From Schaalia hyovaginalis (GTDB lineage: Bacteria > Actinomycetota > Actinomycetes > Actinomycetales > Actinomycetaceae), in assembly GCF_014208035.1 (NCBI RefSeq), contig NZ_JACHMK010000001.1, forward strand, positions 806,001-870,000: a DNA stretch of 64,000 bases, in the 5' to 3' direction. The translations under genes were made by a program, and so were the position numbers. Under the pieces are notes generated by a model. The model searched no databases and was not told the origin of the DNA. It was given only the letters and a program-made list of their open reading frames with translations. Positions 1-8,357 of the stretch are shown piece by piece (the first letter of the stretch is position 1; every line of letters begins with the position of its first letter).

Positions 1-714
1 CTCACCCCGCTCACCTTCTGCGAGATCTTCCCGCCGAACAACTTCCCTCTCTACTTCTACCGCGAGCCCTCCGCCCCGGACCTCGAACTCACCGTCGACG
101 ACATCCCGATGGACGCCGTGCGCGAATCCCGCATCTTCTGGGTCTCCGCAACCGGCCTGAGCAAGGAGCCCTCTCGCGAAGCCCACCACGCCGCCCTCGA
201 CGTCCGCGACCGCAGGCAATACACGATCGCCGACCTCGACTACCGAGCGAACTTCTGGAAGAGCGAGGAAGAAGCGCATGAGCGGATCTCTGCGATCCTC
301 CCCAAGGTGAACGTCGCCATCGGCAACCGGGAGGAGTGCCGCATCGCCGTCGGCGAGTCCGAGCCCGACAGGGCTGCCGACGCCCTCCTCGAGGCCGGCG
401 TCGAACTCGCGATCGTCAAGCAGGGCCTCCAGGGCACCCTCGTCAAGACCCGCGACACGCGTCTTGTCATGCCGATCACCCCGACGGGCGATCCCCTCAA
501 CGGGCTCGGCGCAGGCGACGCCTTCGGCGGCGCCGTCTGCCACGGACTCCTCTCCGGATGGTCCCTCGAGAAGACGATCTTCGCGGCCTCGACGGCTGGC
601 GGTATCGTCGCCACCCGCCTCGAGTGCTCGACCGCGATGCCGACCGAGCCCGAGCTCCTCGAAACGATGCGCACCTTCCGCGACGAGGTCGCGCCGAACG
701 TGAAGGACCTCTGA
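1..714 (+). CDS. iolC: 5-dehydro-2-deoxygluconokinase, 3' part (5' end outside window)
   Basis: This is the C-terminal 237 residues of a PfkB-family sugar kinase; the frame is open from base 1, so the start lies to the left. IolC phosphorylates 5-dehydro-2-deoxy-D-gluconate in the cytoplasm during myo-inositol breakdown. Two motifs support the call: an IolC-like LDYRANFW segment near base 235, and the PfkB signature GLGAGDAFGG near base 502, whose Asp is the catalytic base in the family. The next gene begins one base after the stop, and iolB and iolD follow on the same strand, which fits an iol operon. Another PfkB kinase is possible from the domain alone, but the context makes IolC much more likely. 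Confidence 0.9.
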   Translation, partial: LTPLTFCEIFPPNNFPLYFYREPSAPDLELTVDDIPMDAVRESRIFWVSATGLSKEPSREAHHAALDVRDRRQYTIADLDYRANFWKSEEEAHERISAILPKVNVAIGNREECRIAVGESEPDRAADALLEAGVELAIVKQGLQGTLVKTRDTRLVMPITPTGDPLNGLGAGDAFGGAVCHGLLSGWSLEKTIFAASTAGGIVATRLECSTAMPTEPELLETMRTFRDEVAPNVKDL

Positions 715-715
715 C

Positions 716-1582
716 ATGTCACTCATTGAAGAAATCGTCGAAATCCGCGCCTACGAGCCCGGGCGCATTGCGACGACCCTCGCCGAGCGTCCCAAGGGCG
801 AGATGCCGAAGGAGGGCAAGCTCCTCATCATCGCCTGCGACCACCCTGCGCGCGGCGCGATGGGAGCGGGCGACGATCCCATGGCGATGGCCTCCCGAGA
901 GGATCTTCTCGCCCGATGCGTCGAAGCGCTCTCGCGCCCCGGCGTCCATGGCTTCCTCGGGACCTCCGACCTCATCGAAGACCTCGCCCTTCTCGGCGCC
1001 CTCGACGGGAAGCTCGTCTACGGCTCGATGAACCGCGGCGGCCTCCAGGGCGCGACCTTCGAGATGAACGACCGGATGACCGGCTACGACGTCCGCGGCG
1101 TCGTCGACGCCGGGCTCGACGGCGGCAAGATGCTCCTGCGCATCAACTACGAGGACCCCAAGACCGTCGACACGATCTCGACCTGCGCTACGGCCGTCAA
1201 CGGCCTTGCCGACGAGCGGGTCATGGCGATGGTCGAGCCCTTCATCTCCCGGTGGATCAAGGGACTCATCGTCAACGATCTCAGCCCCGACGCCGTCATC
1301 GAGTCGATGGCGATCGCCTCCGGCCTCGGCAAGACGAGCGCCTACACCTGGCTCAAGCTCCCCGCCGTCGCCGACATGGAGCGCGTCATGGCCGCCTCAA
1401 CCCTCCCCGCCCTCATCCTCGGGGGCGCCGTCTCAAAGGACGCCGACGCCGCCCGTGATTCCTGGCGGCGCGCCCTCGAGCTGCCGAATGTCAAGGGGCT
1501 CGTCATCGGCCGCTCTCTCCTCTACCCGCCGACCGGCAGCGTCGCCGACGCCGTCGACACGACCCTCGGGATGCTCTCATGA
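716..1582 (+). CDS. Cgl0158-type (beta/alpha)8-barrel protein, probable 6-phospho-5-dehydro-2-deoxygluconate aldolase (IolJ role)
   Basis: A 288-residue protein that begins one base after iolC stops and overlaps iolB by four bases (ATGA). It resembles the barrel protein found between iolC and iolB in corynebacterial inositol clusters (Cgl0158 family). The sequence shows barrel-like alternation with IIACDHPARG near residue 38, GKMLLRINYE near residue 136 and GLVIGRSLLY near residue 260, as in class I aldolase-like barrels. The position directly after the kinase suggests that it splits the phosphorylated ketodeoxygluconate into DHAP and malonate semialdehyde. That function is inferred from context; no catalytic lysine is assigned here. 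Confidence 0.75.
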   Translation: MSLIEEIVEIRAYEPGRIATTLAERPKGEMPKEGKLLIIACDHPARGAMGAGDDPMAMASREDLLARCVEALSRPGVHGFLGTSDLIEDLALLGALDGKLVYGSMNRGGLQGATFEMNDRMTGYDVRGVVDAGLDGGKMLLRINYEDPKTVDTISTCATAVNGLADERVMAMVEPFISRWIKGLIVNDLSPDAVIESMAIASGLGKTSAYTWLKLPAVADMERVMAASTLPALILGGAVSKDADAARDSWRRALELPNVKGLVIGRSLLYPPTGSVADAVDTTLGMLS

Positions 1583-2448
1583 CCCTCGATATCCACGTGC
1601 GCTCCGGACAGACCGCCCACGACGAGTTCTCCGTCGACATCTCCGCGGAGGACGCCGGCTGGACCTATTCCGGCCTCCGCATCCTCACCCTCGCACCGGG
1701 GGGCTCCATCACGCTCGAGTCGGCCGAATACGAACTCCTCGTCCTCCCGCTCGAGGGCGCGGCGACGGTCGCCCTCGGGGACGAGACCTTCGAACTCGCC
1801 GGAAGAACGGGAGTCTTCACGGAAATCTCCGACTCGCTCTATGTGCCCCGCACCACCGCGTTCACCATCGCCTCGGACAAGGGCGGGCGCTTCGCCCTCC
1901 CCGCAGCCGTCGCCTCGAGCGACCTCCCCGTGCGCTACCTGCCGCGCGAGATGGCGACGACGGGGATCCGGGGTGCGGGCGACTGCTCGCGCCAGGTGAC
2001 GAACTACGCGCTCAACAATGGCGTGGAAACCTCCCACCTCCTCGTCACCGAAGTCATCACCCCCGGCGGCAACTGGTCGTCCTATCCGGCGCACAAGCAC
2101 GAGTCTCACTCGGCCGATGAGCGCGAGCTCGAGGAAATCTACTACTTCGAGATCGCCTCCTCGCCCGTCGGCGACCCCGGCTTCGGTCTCCACCGGACCT
2201 ACGGGGCGAGCGCGGATAAGCCGATCGATATCTGCGTCGAGATCCGCAACGGCGACGTCGCCCTCGTCCCCTACGGGTACCACGGTCCCTGCGTTGCGGC
2301 GCCCGGCTACGACATGTACTACCTCAACGTCATGGCGGGACCGGAGGAGCGCCCCGTCTGGCTCGCGCCCGATGATCCCGTGCACCACTGGATCCGCGAG
2401 TCCTGGGAGGGGCAGGAACCCGACCCCCGCCTCCCCATGGCCCACTGA
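1579..2448 (+). CDS. iolB: 5-deoxy-glucuronate isomerase
   Basis: A 289-residue bicupin of the usual IolB length. The enzyme converts 5-deoxy-D-glucuronate to 5-dehydro-2-deoxy-D-gluconate, the step before IolC. The second cupin half carries the metal-site pattern AHKHESHSADERELEEIYYF around residues 172-191, followed by GYHGPCVAAPGYDMYYLNVM near residue 233, both characteristic of IolB. The ATG overlaps the stop of the preceding aldolase-like gene, which indicates translational coupling. It is followed after 72 bases by iolD on the same strand. Confidence 0.94.
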   Translation: MTLDIHVRSGQTAHDEFSVDISAEDAGWTYSGLRILTLAPGGSITLESAEYELLVLPLEGAATVALGDETFELAGRTGVFTEISDSLYVPRTTAFTIASDKGGRFALPAAVASSDLPVRYLPREMATTGIRGAGDCSRQVTNYALNNGVETSHLLVTEVITPGGNWSSYPAHKHESHSADERELEEIYYFEIASSPVGDPGFGLHRTYGASADKPIDICVEIRNGDVALVPYGYHGPCVAAPGYDMYYLNVMAGPEERPVWLAPDDPVHHWIRESWEGQEPDPRLPMAH

Positions 2449-2520
2449 GCCGGTCGACCACGGTGTGGCCGCGCCCCGCAGTCGCACCACCCTCCCCCTT
2501 AACGCGAGAGAAGAGCCAAG

Positions 2521-4428
2521 GTGAGCAACGAAGCCTACGCAGGCACCATCCGCCTGACCGTCGCCCAGGCGACGATTCGATTCCTGTCCAATCAGTACTC
2601 CGAACGAGACGGCGTCGAGCAGCGTCTCATCGAGGGCGCCTTCGGCATCTTCGGCCACGGCAACGTCGCCGGCATCGGCCAGGCCCTCCTGCAAAATGAA
2701 ATCGAGCCCGTCGAGGGCGAGAACCCGATGCCCTACATCATGCCCCGGAATGAGCAGGGTGCGGTCCACGCCGCTGCCGCCTATGCGAAGGTGAAGAATC
2801 GCCTCTCGACGTACATGGTGACGGCCTCGATCGGCCCGGGCTCGCTCAATATGGTGACCGGCGCGGCCCTCGCGACGACGAACCGCATCCCCGTCCTCAT
2901 CTTCCCCTCGGATCAGTTCGCGACCCGTGTCCCCGATCCGGTGCTCCAGCAGCTCGAGGATCCGACGACGCTCGACCTCACGGTGAACGATGCCTTCCGA
3001 CCGGTCTCGCGCTTCTTCGACCGGATCAACCGCCCCGAGCAGCTCATCCCTTCGCTCCTCAGTGCAATGCGCGTCCTTTCCGACCCTGCCGAAACCGGCG
3101 CGGTCGTCATCGCAATGCCCCAGGACGTCCAGGTCGAAGCCTTCGACTGGCCGGTGGAGTTCTTCCGCAAGCGCGTCTGGCATGTGCGCCGCCCGCTTCC
3201 CGAGCCGGCCGCCCTCGAGCGCGCCGTCGCCCTCATCAAGGCGGCGAAGCGGCCAATGATCATCGTGGGCGGTGGTGCGATCTATTCGGAGGCCTCCGAG
3301 GAACTCCGCGCCTTCGCGTCGGCGACGGGCATCCCGGTCGCCGACACCCAGGCGGGCAAGGGCGCGATCAACTTCGACCACCCCTGTGCAATCGGCGGCG
3401 TCGGATCCACGGGCGGGGACTCGGGCAACCACATCGCCGATGCGGCCGACCTCGTCATCGGCATCGGCACCCGCTACTCCGACTTCACGACCGCTTCGAA
3501 GACGCAATTCAAGAACAGGGACGTCCGTTTCGTCAACATCAACGTCCTCCCCTTCGACGCGGCGAAGCAGAGCGCCGAAATGGTCGTCGCTGATGCCCGC
3601 GAAGCACTCGTCGCTCTCACGAAGGCCCTTGAGGGCTACCGGGTGAGCGAGGAATACACCGAGGAGATCGCGAAGGAGCGCGACGCCTGGTTCGCCCGCA
3701 CGGAGGAGTGCTACCACCGCGGCCACGGCCCCCTTCCCGCTCAGACGGAGGTCTTCGGCGCGCTCAATGAGCTCCTCGGCGATGAGGACATCGTCATCAA
3801 CGCGGCGGGCTCGATGCCGGGGGATCTTCAGGCCCTCTGGCAGGCGAAGACGCCGATCCAGTACCACGTCGAGTACGCCTTCTCCTGCATGGGCTACGAG
3901 ATCCCCGCGGGTCTGGGCTGCAAGCTCGCGCGCCCGGAGTCCGAGGTCGTCTCGATCGTCGGCGACGGCACGTATCAAATGCTCCCGATGGAGCTCGCGA
4001 CGGTCGTCCAGGAGAACGTCAAGGTCATCTACGTCCTCCTTCAGAACCACGGCTTCGCCTCGATCGGCTCCCTTTCCGAGTCGCGCGGCTCCCAGCGCTT
4101 CGGCACGAAGTACCGCCAGCGGGGCAGCGGTTCGCATCTTGAGGACACGGAGACGATTCGCGGCGTCGATATCGCCGCGAACGCCGAGTCCTGGGGTCTC
4201 ACCGTCTACCGCGTCCACACGATCGAGGAGTTCAAGGCCGCGTACGCGCAGGCGCAGGCCGCCGATGAGCCTGCGATGATCCACATTGAAACGGATCTCA
4301 TGGGTCCGAATCCGCCGGCCTCGTCGTGGTGGGATGTCGCGGTCTCGCAAGTCTCGCGCCTCGAGTCGACGCAGAGGGCCTATGAGCAGTACCTCGAGGA
4401 CAAGAAGCCGCAGCGCCACTACCTCTGA
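2521..4428 (+). CDS. iolD: 3D-(3,5/4)-trihydroxycyclohexane-1,2-dione hydrolase (ThDP-dependent)
   Basis: A 635-residue thiamine-diphosphate enzyme of the acetolactate-synthase fold and of normal IolD length. It hydrolyses the ring of the trihydroxycyclohexanedione made by inosose dehydratase, giving 5-deoxy-glucuronate for IolB. Evidence: an N-terminal Pyr domain, a central domain with GGGAIYSEAS near residue 250, and a C-terminal PP domain with the ThDP motif GDGTYQMLPMEL followed by LLQNHGFASIGSLSESRGSQ, which is diagnostic for IolD. The start is a GTG five bases after GCCAAG in a modest ribosome binding region. A strong hairpin follows the stop, so the iolC-aldolase-iolB-iolD transcript probably ends here. 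Confidence 0.95.
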   Translation: MSNEAYAGTIRLTVAQATIRFLSNQYSERDGVEQRLIEGAFGIFGHGNVAGIGQALLQNEIEPVEGENPMPYIMPRNEQGAVHAAAAYAKVKNRLSTYMVTASIGPGSLNMVTGAALATTNRIPVLIFPSDQFATRVPDPVLQQLEDPTTLDLTVNDAFRPVSRFFDRINRPEQLIPSLLSAMRVLSDPAETGAVVIAMPQDVQVEAFDWPVEFFRKRVWHVRRPLPEPAALERAVALIKAAKRPMIIVGGGAIYSEASEELRAFASATGIPVADTQAGKGAINFDHPCAIGGVGSTGGDSGNHIADAADLVIGIGTRYSDFTTASKTQFKNRDVRFVNINVLPFDAAKQSAEMVVADAREALVALTKALEGYRVSEEYTEEIAKERDAWFARTEECYHRGHGPLPAQTEVFGALNELLGDEDIVINAAGSMPGDLQALWQAKTPIQYHVEYAFSCMGYEIPAGLGCKLARPESEVVSIVGDGTYQMLPMELATVVQENVKVIYVLLQNHGFASIGSLSESRGSQRFGTKYRQRGSGSHLEDTETIRGVDIAANAESWGLTVYRVHTIEEFKAAYAQAQAADEPAMIHIETDLMGPNPPASSWWDVAVSQVSRLESTQRAYEQYLEDKKPQRHYL

Positions 4429-4452
4429 GCCTGTTCAGACCCCCTCCGGCCC

Positions 4453-4488
4453 CGCCTCGACGCCCCCTGATGGGGGAGCGCCGAGGCG
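4453..4488 (+). terminator. GC-rich hairpin after iolD
   Basis: CGCCTCG (4453-4459) pairs with CGAGGCG (4482-4488), with an inner CCCCC/GGGGG stem and a TGAT loop. There is no U-tract, so this is a probable but not canonical terminator. The remaining 4489-4732 holds nothing I recognise. Confidence 0.5.
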
Positions 4489-4732
4489 AGGCTTCGAGCC
4501 TTCGGGCGGATGACGAAGGGCACCCTGTCTCTCGAAGGCGGATCCCTATTGACGGGACCATTCCTCCGTCATCACCCCTGCAGCATGTATGGACAATTGG
4601 GCAGTTGTGCTGCCGGTGCTCTCAGGCCTGCGCGGCGTGGAGGTGGATTGCGAGATGTGCGGCCCGGAATTTGTCGCAACCACAGGGGTCGTGTGGCAGA
4701 AGGCGACTCTGTGTGGCGAAAGATTGTGCCTT

Positions 4733-4747
4733 AAATGTATTAACAAA
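4733..4747 (+). promoter_or_regulatory. AAATGT-N4-ACAAA box, copy 1
   Basis: The sequence is AAATGTATTAACAAA. The same box occurs at 10944, 13206 and 23201 and a weaker copy at 20571, always upstream of catabolic genes of this locus. Here it overlaps the proposed -35 element, a position that would suit a repressor. Confidence 0.5.
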
Positions 4748-4768
4748 GACTCGAGAAGTCGCTATACT
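4740..4768 (+). promoter_or_regulatory. Promoter of the alcohol dehydrogenase gene
   Basis: A -35 TTAACA (4740-4745) and a -10 TATACT (4763-4768) are separated by exactly 17 bases. The start codon is at 4822, leaving a leader of roughly 45 bases that contains GAGAGAG just before the ATG. Confidence 0.6.
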
Positions 4769-4821
4769 CGTGAGCGAAGGGGCCGCCGAGGCGACCCTCC
4801 CACCTCGAGAGAGATTGAACG

Positions 4822-5967
4822 ATGACGAGCAACGAAGCAGTCCAGATTCCCGAGACGATGCGCGCCGCGGTCCTGCGTGACACTGAGAAGGGGCTCCAGG
4901 TCGAAACTATCCGTACTCCGCGCCCGAAGGCGGGAGAGGTTCTCATCAAGGTCGCGGCCTGCGGCCTGTGTCACTCCGACCTGCACGTCATCGGCGGCGC
5001 GATCGCCTTCCCCAAGCCCGCCGTCCTCGGCCACGAGGTCACCGGCACGATCGTCGAGCTCGGCCCGGGCAACGAACACACCGGCCTCGCAGTCGGCCAG
5101 AACGTCGCCGGCGGATTCCTCATGCCCTGCGGCCAGTGCGACGCCTGCGCCTCCGGCCATGACGAGCTCTGCGGCCCCTTCTTCGACCTCAACCGCCTCA
5201 AGGGACTCCTCTACGATGGCACGACCCGCCTTGCGACTCTCGAGGGCGACCCGATTTACATGTACTCGATGGGAGGCCTCGCCGAATACGCGGTCGTCCC
5301 CTCCGCGGCCGTCGCCCCCGTCGATGATTCCATCGACCTCGTTCCCGCCGCCATCCTCGGCTGCGCAGCCATGACGGGCTACGGCGCGGTCCGCCGCGGT
5401 GCCGACCTCCGCTTCGGCGAAACGGTCGCAGTCGTCGCGACCGGAGGCGTGGGAACGAACATCGTCCAGATCGCCTCCGCCTTCGGCGCATCCCAGGTCA
5501 TCGCGATCGACGTTTCGGACGAGAAGCTCGCTCCGATGTTCGACTACGGCGCTACCGCGGTCATCAACTCGGTCACTCAGAACGCCCGTGAAGAGGTCCT
5601 CAAGCTCACGAAGGGCAAGGGGGTCGACGTCGCCTTCGAAGCGCTCGGCATTCCCGCGACCTGGAAGACCGCCCTCGACGTTCTCGCCGACGGCGGGCGA
5701 ATGGTGCCGATCGGTCTGGGCGCGGGCGTCCAGACCGCCGAGGTCGAGATCAACCGAACGGTGCGCCGCTCTCAGTCGATCCTCGGATCCTACGGTGCCC
5801 GTACCCGACAGGATCTCCCCGCCGTCGTCGACCTCGCCGCTCGCGGCGTCATCAACTACACGGACGTCGTCTCGCGCCGCTTCCCGCTCGAAGAAGCCGG
5901 CGTCGGCTACGAGATGCTCCGCAACCGCCAGATCCAGGGGCGTGCCGTCGTCGACATGAGCCTGTGA
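4822..5967 (+). CDS. Zinc-dependent alcohol/polyol dehydrogenase (MDR family)
   Basis: A 381-residue medium-chain dehydrogenase. The N-terminal catalytic domain has ACGLCHSDLHV near residue 49 (catalytic zinc Cys) and GHEVTG (zinc His-Glu). It also has CGQCDACASGHDELC near residue 112 with four cysteines for the structural zinc. The Rossmann domain has VAVVATGGVGTNIVQIA near residue 207. It probably oxidises an alcohol or polyol with NAD(P). The substrate cannot be read from sequence; its place between iolD and a LacI gene suggests an inositol-related polyol. It has its own promoter and is followed by a strong terminator, so it is probably transcribed alone. Confidence 0.85.
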   Translation: MTSNEAVQIPETMRAAVLRDTEKGLQVETIRTPRPKAGEVLIKVAACGLCHSDLHVIGGAIAFPKPAVLGHEVTGTIVELGPGNEHTGLAVGQNVAGGFLMPCGQCDACASGHDELCGPFFDLNRLKGLLYDGTTRLATLEGDPIYMYSMGGLAEYAVVPSAAVAPVDDSIDLVPAAILGCAAMTGYGAVRRGADLRFGETVAVVATGGVGTNIVQIASAFGASQVIAIDVSDEKLAPMFDYGATAVINSVTQNAREEVLKLTKGKGVDVAFEALGIPATWKTALDVLADGGRMVPIGLGAGVQTAEVEINRTVRRSQSILGSYGARTRQDLPAVVDLAARGVINYTDVVSRRFPLEEAGVGYEMLRNRQIQGRAVVDMSL

Positions 5968-6009
5968 CCGGAGGAGCGGCCGTGCTCCGCCGATGACGTC
6001 GGAGCGCGC

Positions 6010-6046
6010 GGGCCCCGGGATCACCACCACGATCCCGGGGCCCTTT
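6010..6046 (+). terminator. Rho-independent-type terminator
   Basis: A perfect 13-bp stem (GGGCCCCGGGATC with its complement) encloses an 8-base loop, followed by TTT. It separates the dehydrogenase gene from the following regulator. Confidence 0.75.
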
Positions 6047-6196
6047 CCCGTCCTCGTGCACGCGTGCGAGGGGGACGCCGATGCGCACTAGGATCGTCAC
6101 CGTCGGGCCGCCAGCCCGAGACGGCGATGCTGACGGCGACTGCGGCCCGGGCTCCGCTCACGCTTCGCTGCGACGATGAGCGAGGAGGGAATCCGC

Positions 6197-7264
6197 GTGC
6201 CACGACCACGCCGAGCGGTCACCCAGACCGACGTCGCCCGAGAGGCGGGTGTGAGTCGCGGGCTCGTTTCACTCGCGCTCGCGGGTTCTCCCCTCGTCGC
6301 GGACGCGACCCGCGAGCACATCGAGGAAACGGCGCACCGCCTGGGCTACAGGGTGAATCGGACTGCCTCCTCCCTCGCCTCGGGGCGTACGGGGCTCATC
6401 GGCCTGGTCCTTCCGGACCTGCGCAATCCCTTCTTCGACTTCATCGCCGACGCCCTGCGAGCAGCCGCCCGCGAAGCCGGATTCCGGCTCCTCATCGTCG
6501 TCGGACGAGCGGCTGAGGACGCGGCCGAGGCGATCGATACCCTCGTTTCCATGAGGGTCGAGGGCGTCGTCCTCGTCTCGAGCGCGATGTCGGATGAGCG
6601 CATTCGCGTCCTCGCCGAGACGATCCCCGTCTGCGTCATCGGAGGTCAAAGTGCCGGCGGATTCGTCGACACCGTCCGCCTCGACGAGCGTGCCGCTGCG
6701 CGTGCCGTCGTCGACCACCTTGTCGAAGCGGGCGCCCAGGCCTTCCTCTACCTCGCCCCGCGACCCGAGGACGACCCGAACGCGGAGGAACGGGGGCGCG
6801 CCCTCGCTCAAGCGGCCGAAGCCTCGGGCCTCCCCTTCGAGATTCTCACGAGGAACCCCCTCGGCGCCGTTCCCCTTGAGGATGAGATCGCCCGTGCGGC
6901 AGTGGCGCTGGGGCGCGTCGGAGTCGTCGCGCACAATGACGTCGTCGCCCTCGACGCCTCAGCTGCGATCGCCGCCTCCGGCATGCGGGTGCCGCTCGTC
7001 TCCTACGACGACACCTATCTCGCGCGCCTCCCCGAGTTCTCCCTCACCTCCGTTGAGCAGCCCGCTGAACGGATGTCTCGTGACGCCATCCGCTTCCTCT
7101 GCGAGCGGACGGGGCGGATGCCTCTCACTGCAGCCGGTGCCGCCGCGGGCGCAGTCGGGACGCCGGGCGGCGATGAGGAGGGTGAAGGGCCCTCAATGCC
7201 GGGCCGCGACCTCATCGTGCCGCCCGTCCTCGCCGTGCGGGCGTCCTCGACGGCGCTGAGCTGA
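6197..7264 (+). CDS. LacI-family transcriptional regulator (A)
   Basis: A 355-residue LacI/PurR-type repressor. The N-terminal helix-turn-helix reads TQTDVAREAGVSRGLVSLAL, and the hinge helix region has RTASSLASGRTGLIGLVLPD. A periplasmic-binding-protein-like sensor domain follows. I chose GTG 6197 because it is preceded by GAGGAGGG at good spacing; the upstream ATG 6176 would put that ribosome binding site inside the gene. The sensor domain is less typical near its end, where there is an Ala/Gly-rich insertion around residues 315-335. Its effector is probably a sugar or inositol of this locus. It converges on the next gene. Confidence 0.9.
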   Translation: MPRPRRAVTQTDVAREAGVSRGLVSLALAGSPLVADATREHIEETAHRLGYRVNRTASSLASGRTGLIGLVLPDLRNPFFDFIADALRAAAREAGFRLLIVVGRAAEDAAEAIDTLVSMRVEGVVLVSSAMSDERIRVLAETIPVCVIGGQSAGGFVDTVRLDERAAARAVVDHLVEAGAQAFLYLAPRPEDDPNAEERGRALAQAAEASGLPFEILTRNPLGAVPLEDEIARAAVALGRVGVVAHNDVVALDASAAIAASGMRVPLVSYDDTYLARLPEFSLTSVEQPAERMSRDAIRFLCERTGRMPLTAAGAAAGAVGTPGGDEEGEGPSMPGRDLIVPPVLAVRASSTALS

Positions 7265-7265
7265 C

Positions 7266-7313
7266 AACGGGGCGGGGTTCGACACTCGCGAAGGCGTCGA
7301 ACTCCGCCCCGTT
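7266..7313. terminator. Bidirectional terminator between convergent genes
   Basis: An 18-bp stem with one G-T type mismatch (AACGGGGCGGGGTTCGAC against GTCGAACTCCGCCCCGTT) and a 12-base loop fills the gap between the LacI gene and the convergent TIM-barrel gene. Confidence 0.75.
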
Positions 7314-7325
7314 CAGGCGAGAGCC

Positions 7326-8330
7326 TCAGGCTGAGAGCGCGGCGGCGGCCGCGAGAAGGGTTGAGGCCCCGATCGTCAGGCCCTCGACGTTTCCGTAGGC
7401 GGCGTCCTCGTGCTCGATGTTGATGTTCATGTCCGGGTTGCATTCGCGGGCGACGCTGAGGAACTCGGTCCAGTAGTCGACGTCGTGGCCGAGGCCGAGG
7501 GCGACGAAGCGCCATGCGGGATCCTCGGGCCACGACGAGCACCAGTAGTCGTAGGCGACCGGCGTCTTGTTCTCCGCCTCTGCGGGCACGGGTGTGAAAT
7601 CGGTGTCGAGCACTCCTCGGTAGGCGGCGCCCGGGAAGATCTTCGTATCCTTTGCGTGGACGTGCCCGACGAGGCCGCCGAGGCGCTTCATGGCGGCGAT
7701 CGGATCCATCTGTTGCCAGAAGAGGTGGGAGGGATCCATATTGACGCGGAGGTTCGTCGCCCCGGTCTTGGAGATGAGGCGCTCGAAGGAGGGGACGGTG
7801 AAGACGAGGTTGCGCGGGTGGAGTTCGAGGCAGACCGTCACGCCATTGTCACGTGCGAGGGCGTCGATCTCCGTGAAGAAGGGGGCGACGACACCCCATT
7901 GGTAGTCGAGGACCTCCATGTCGATCCCGTTCCACGGATTGACGACCCAGGTCGGGTACTTCGCGCTCGGATCGGTGCCGGGAGTGCCCGACATGGCGAC
8001 GATCTCCGTGACGCCGAGGAGGCCGGCCAGGCGAATCGCCTGACGGAGGTCGTGGGCGTGCTTGATGCCCTCCTTGGGCAGGGGCGAGGTCGGGTTGCCC
8101 GACGTGTTGAGGCCGGTGAGTGCCATCCCCTTCTCCTCGAAGACCCCGAGGTAGTCCTCTCGGGCGGTGGCCGAGGCGAGAAGGGAATCGACCGGGCAAT
8201 GGGGGGAGGGGATGAATCCGCCGACGTTCACTTCAGCGCCCGAGAGGTCGGCGTCCTTGAGGACGTCGAGCGCATCGGGAAGATCCCGGTCGGCAAGGCA
8301 GGCGGTGTAGGCGCCGTAGGTGAGGGACAT
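7326..8330 (-). CDS. Xylose-isomerase-like TIM-barrel protein (sugar phosphate isomerase/epimerase family)
   Basis: A 334-residue protein of the AP-endonuclease-2/xylose-isomerase barrel superfamily, which includes inosose dehydratases, epimerases and 3-keto-glycoside lyases. Metal-ligand-like segments are CLELHPRNL near residue 167, NMDPSHLFWQ near residue 197, VGHVHAKDT near residue 223 and INIEHED near residue 309. AAGGAG lies just upstream of the ATG. It follows a Gfo/Idh/MocA dehydrogenase by 27 bases, so the two form an oxidation-plus-barrel-enzyme pair. Exact chemistry is not readable from sequence. Confidence 0.85.
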   Translation of the reverse strand: MSLTYGAYTACLADRDLPDALDVLKDADLSGAEVNVGGFIPSPHCPVDSLLASATAREDYLGVFEEKGMALTGLNTSGNPTSPLPKEGIKHAHDLRQAIRLAGLLGVTEIVAMSGTPGTDPSAKYPTWVVNPWNGIDMEVLDYQWGVVAPFFTEIDALARDNGVTVCLELHPRNLVFTVPSFERLISKTGATNLRVNMDPSHLFWQQMDPIAAMKRLGGLVGHVHAKDTKIFPGAAYRGVLDTDFTPVPAEAENKTPVAYDYWCSSWPEDPAWRFVALGLGHDVDYWTEFLSVARECNPDMNINIEHEDAAYGNVEGLTIGASTLLAAAAALSA

Positions 8331-8357
8331 GAGGAGCTCCTTGACGGTGTGTGGGGA

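Noticed and set aside
1522..4419. A 965-codon open frame on the minus strand opposite iolD
   Set aside because: It is antisense to clear iolB and iolD genes, has Arg/Asp-rich low-complexity composition and no motifs; long antisense frames are common at this GC content.
4489..4732. A small gene encoding Cys-rich peptides ahead of the alcohol dehydrogenase
   Set aside because: The frames lack ribosome binding sites, overlap the promoter and show no family features.
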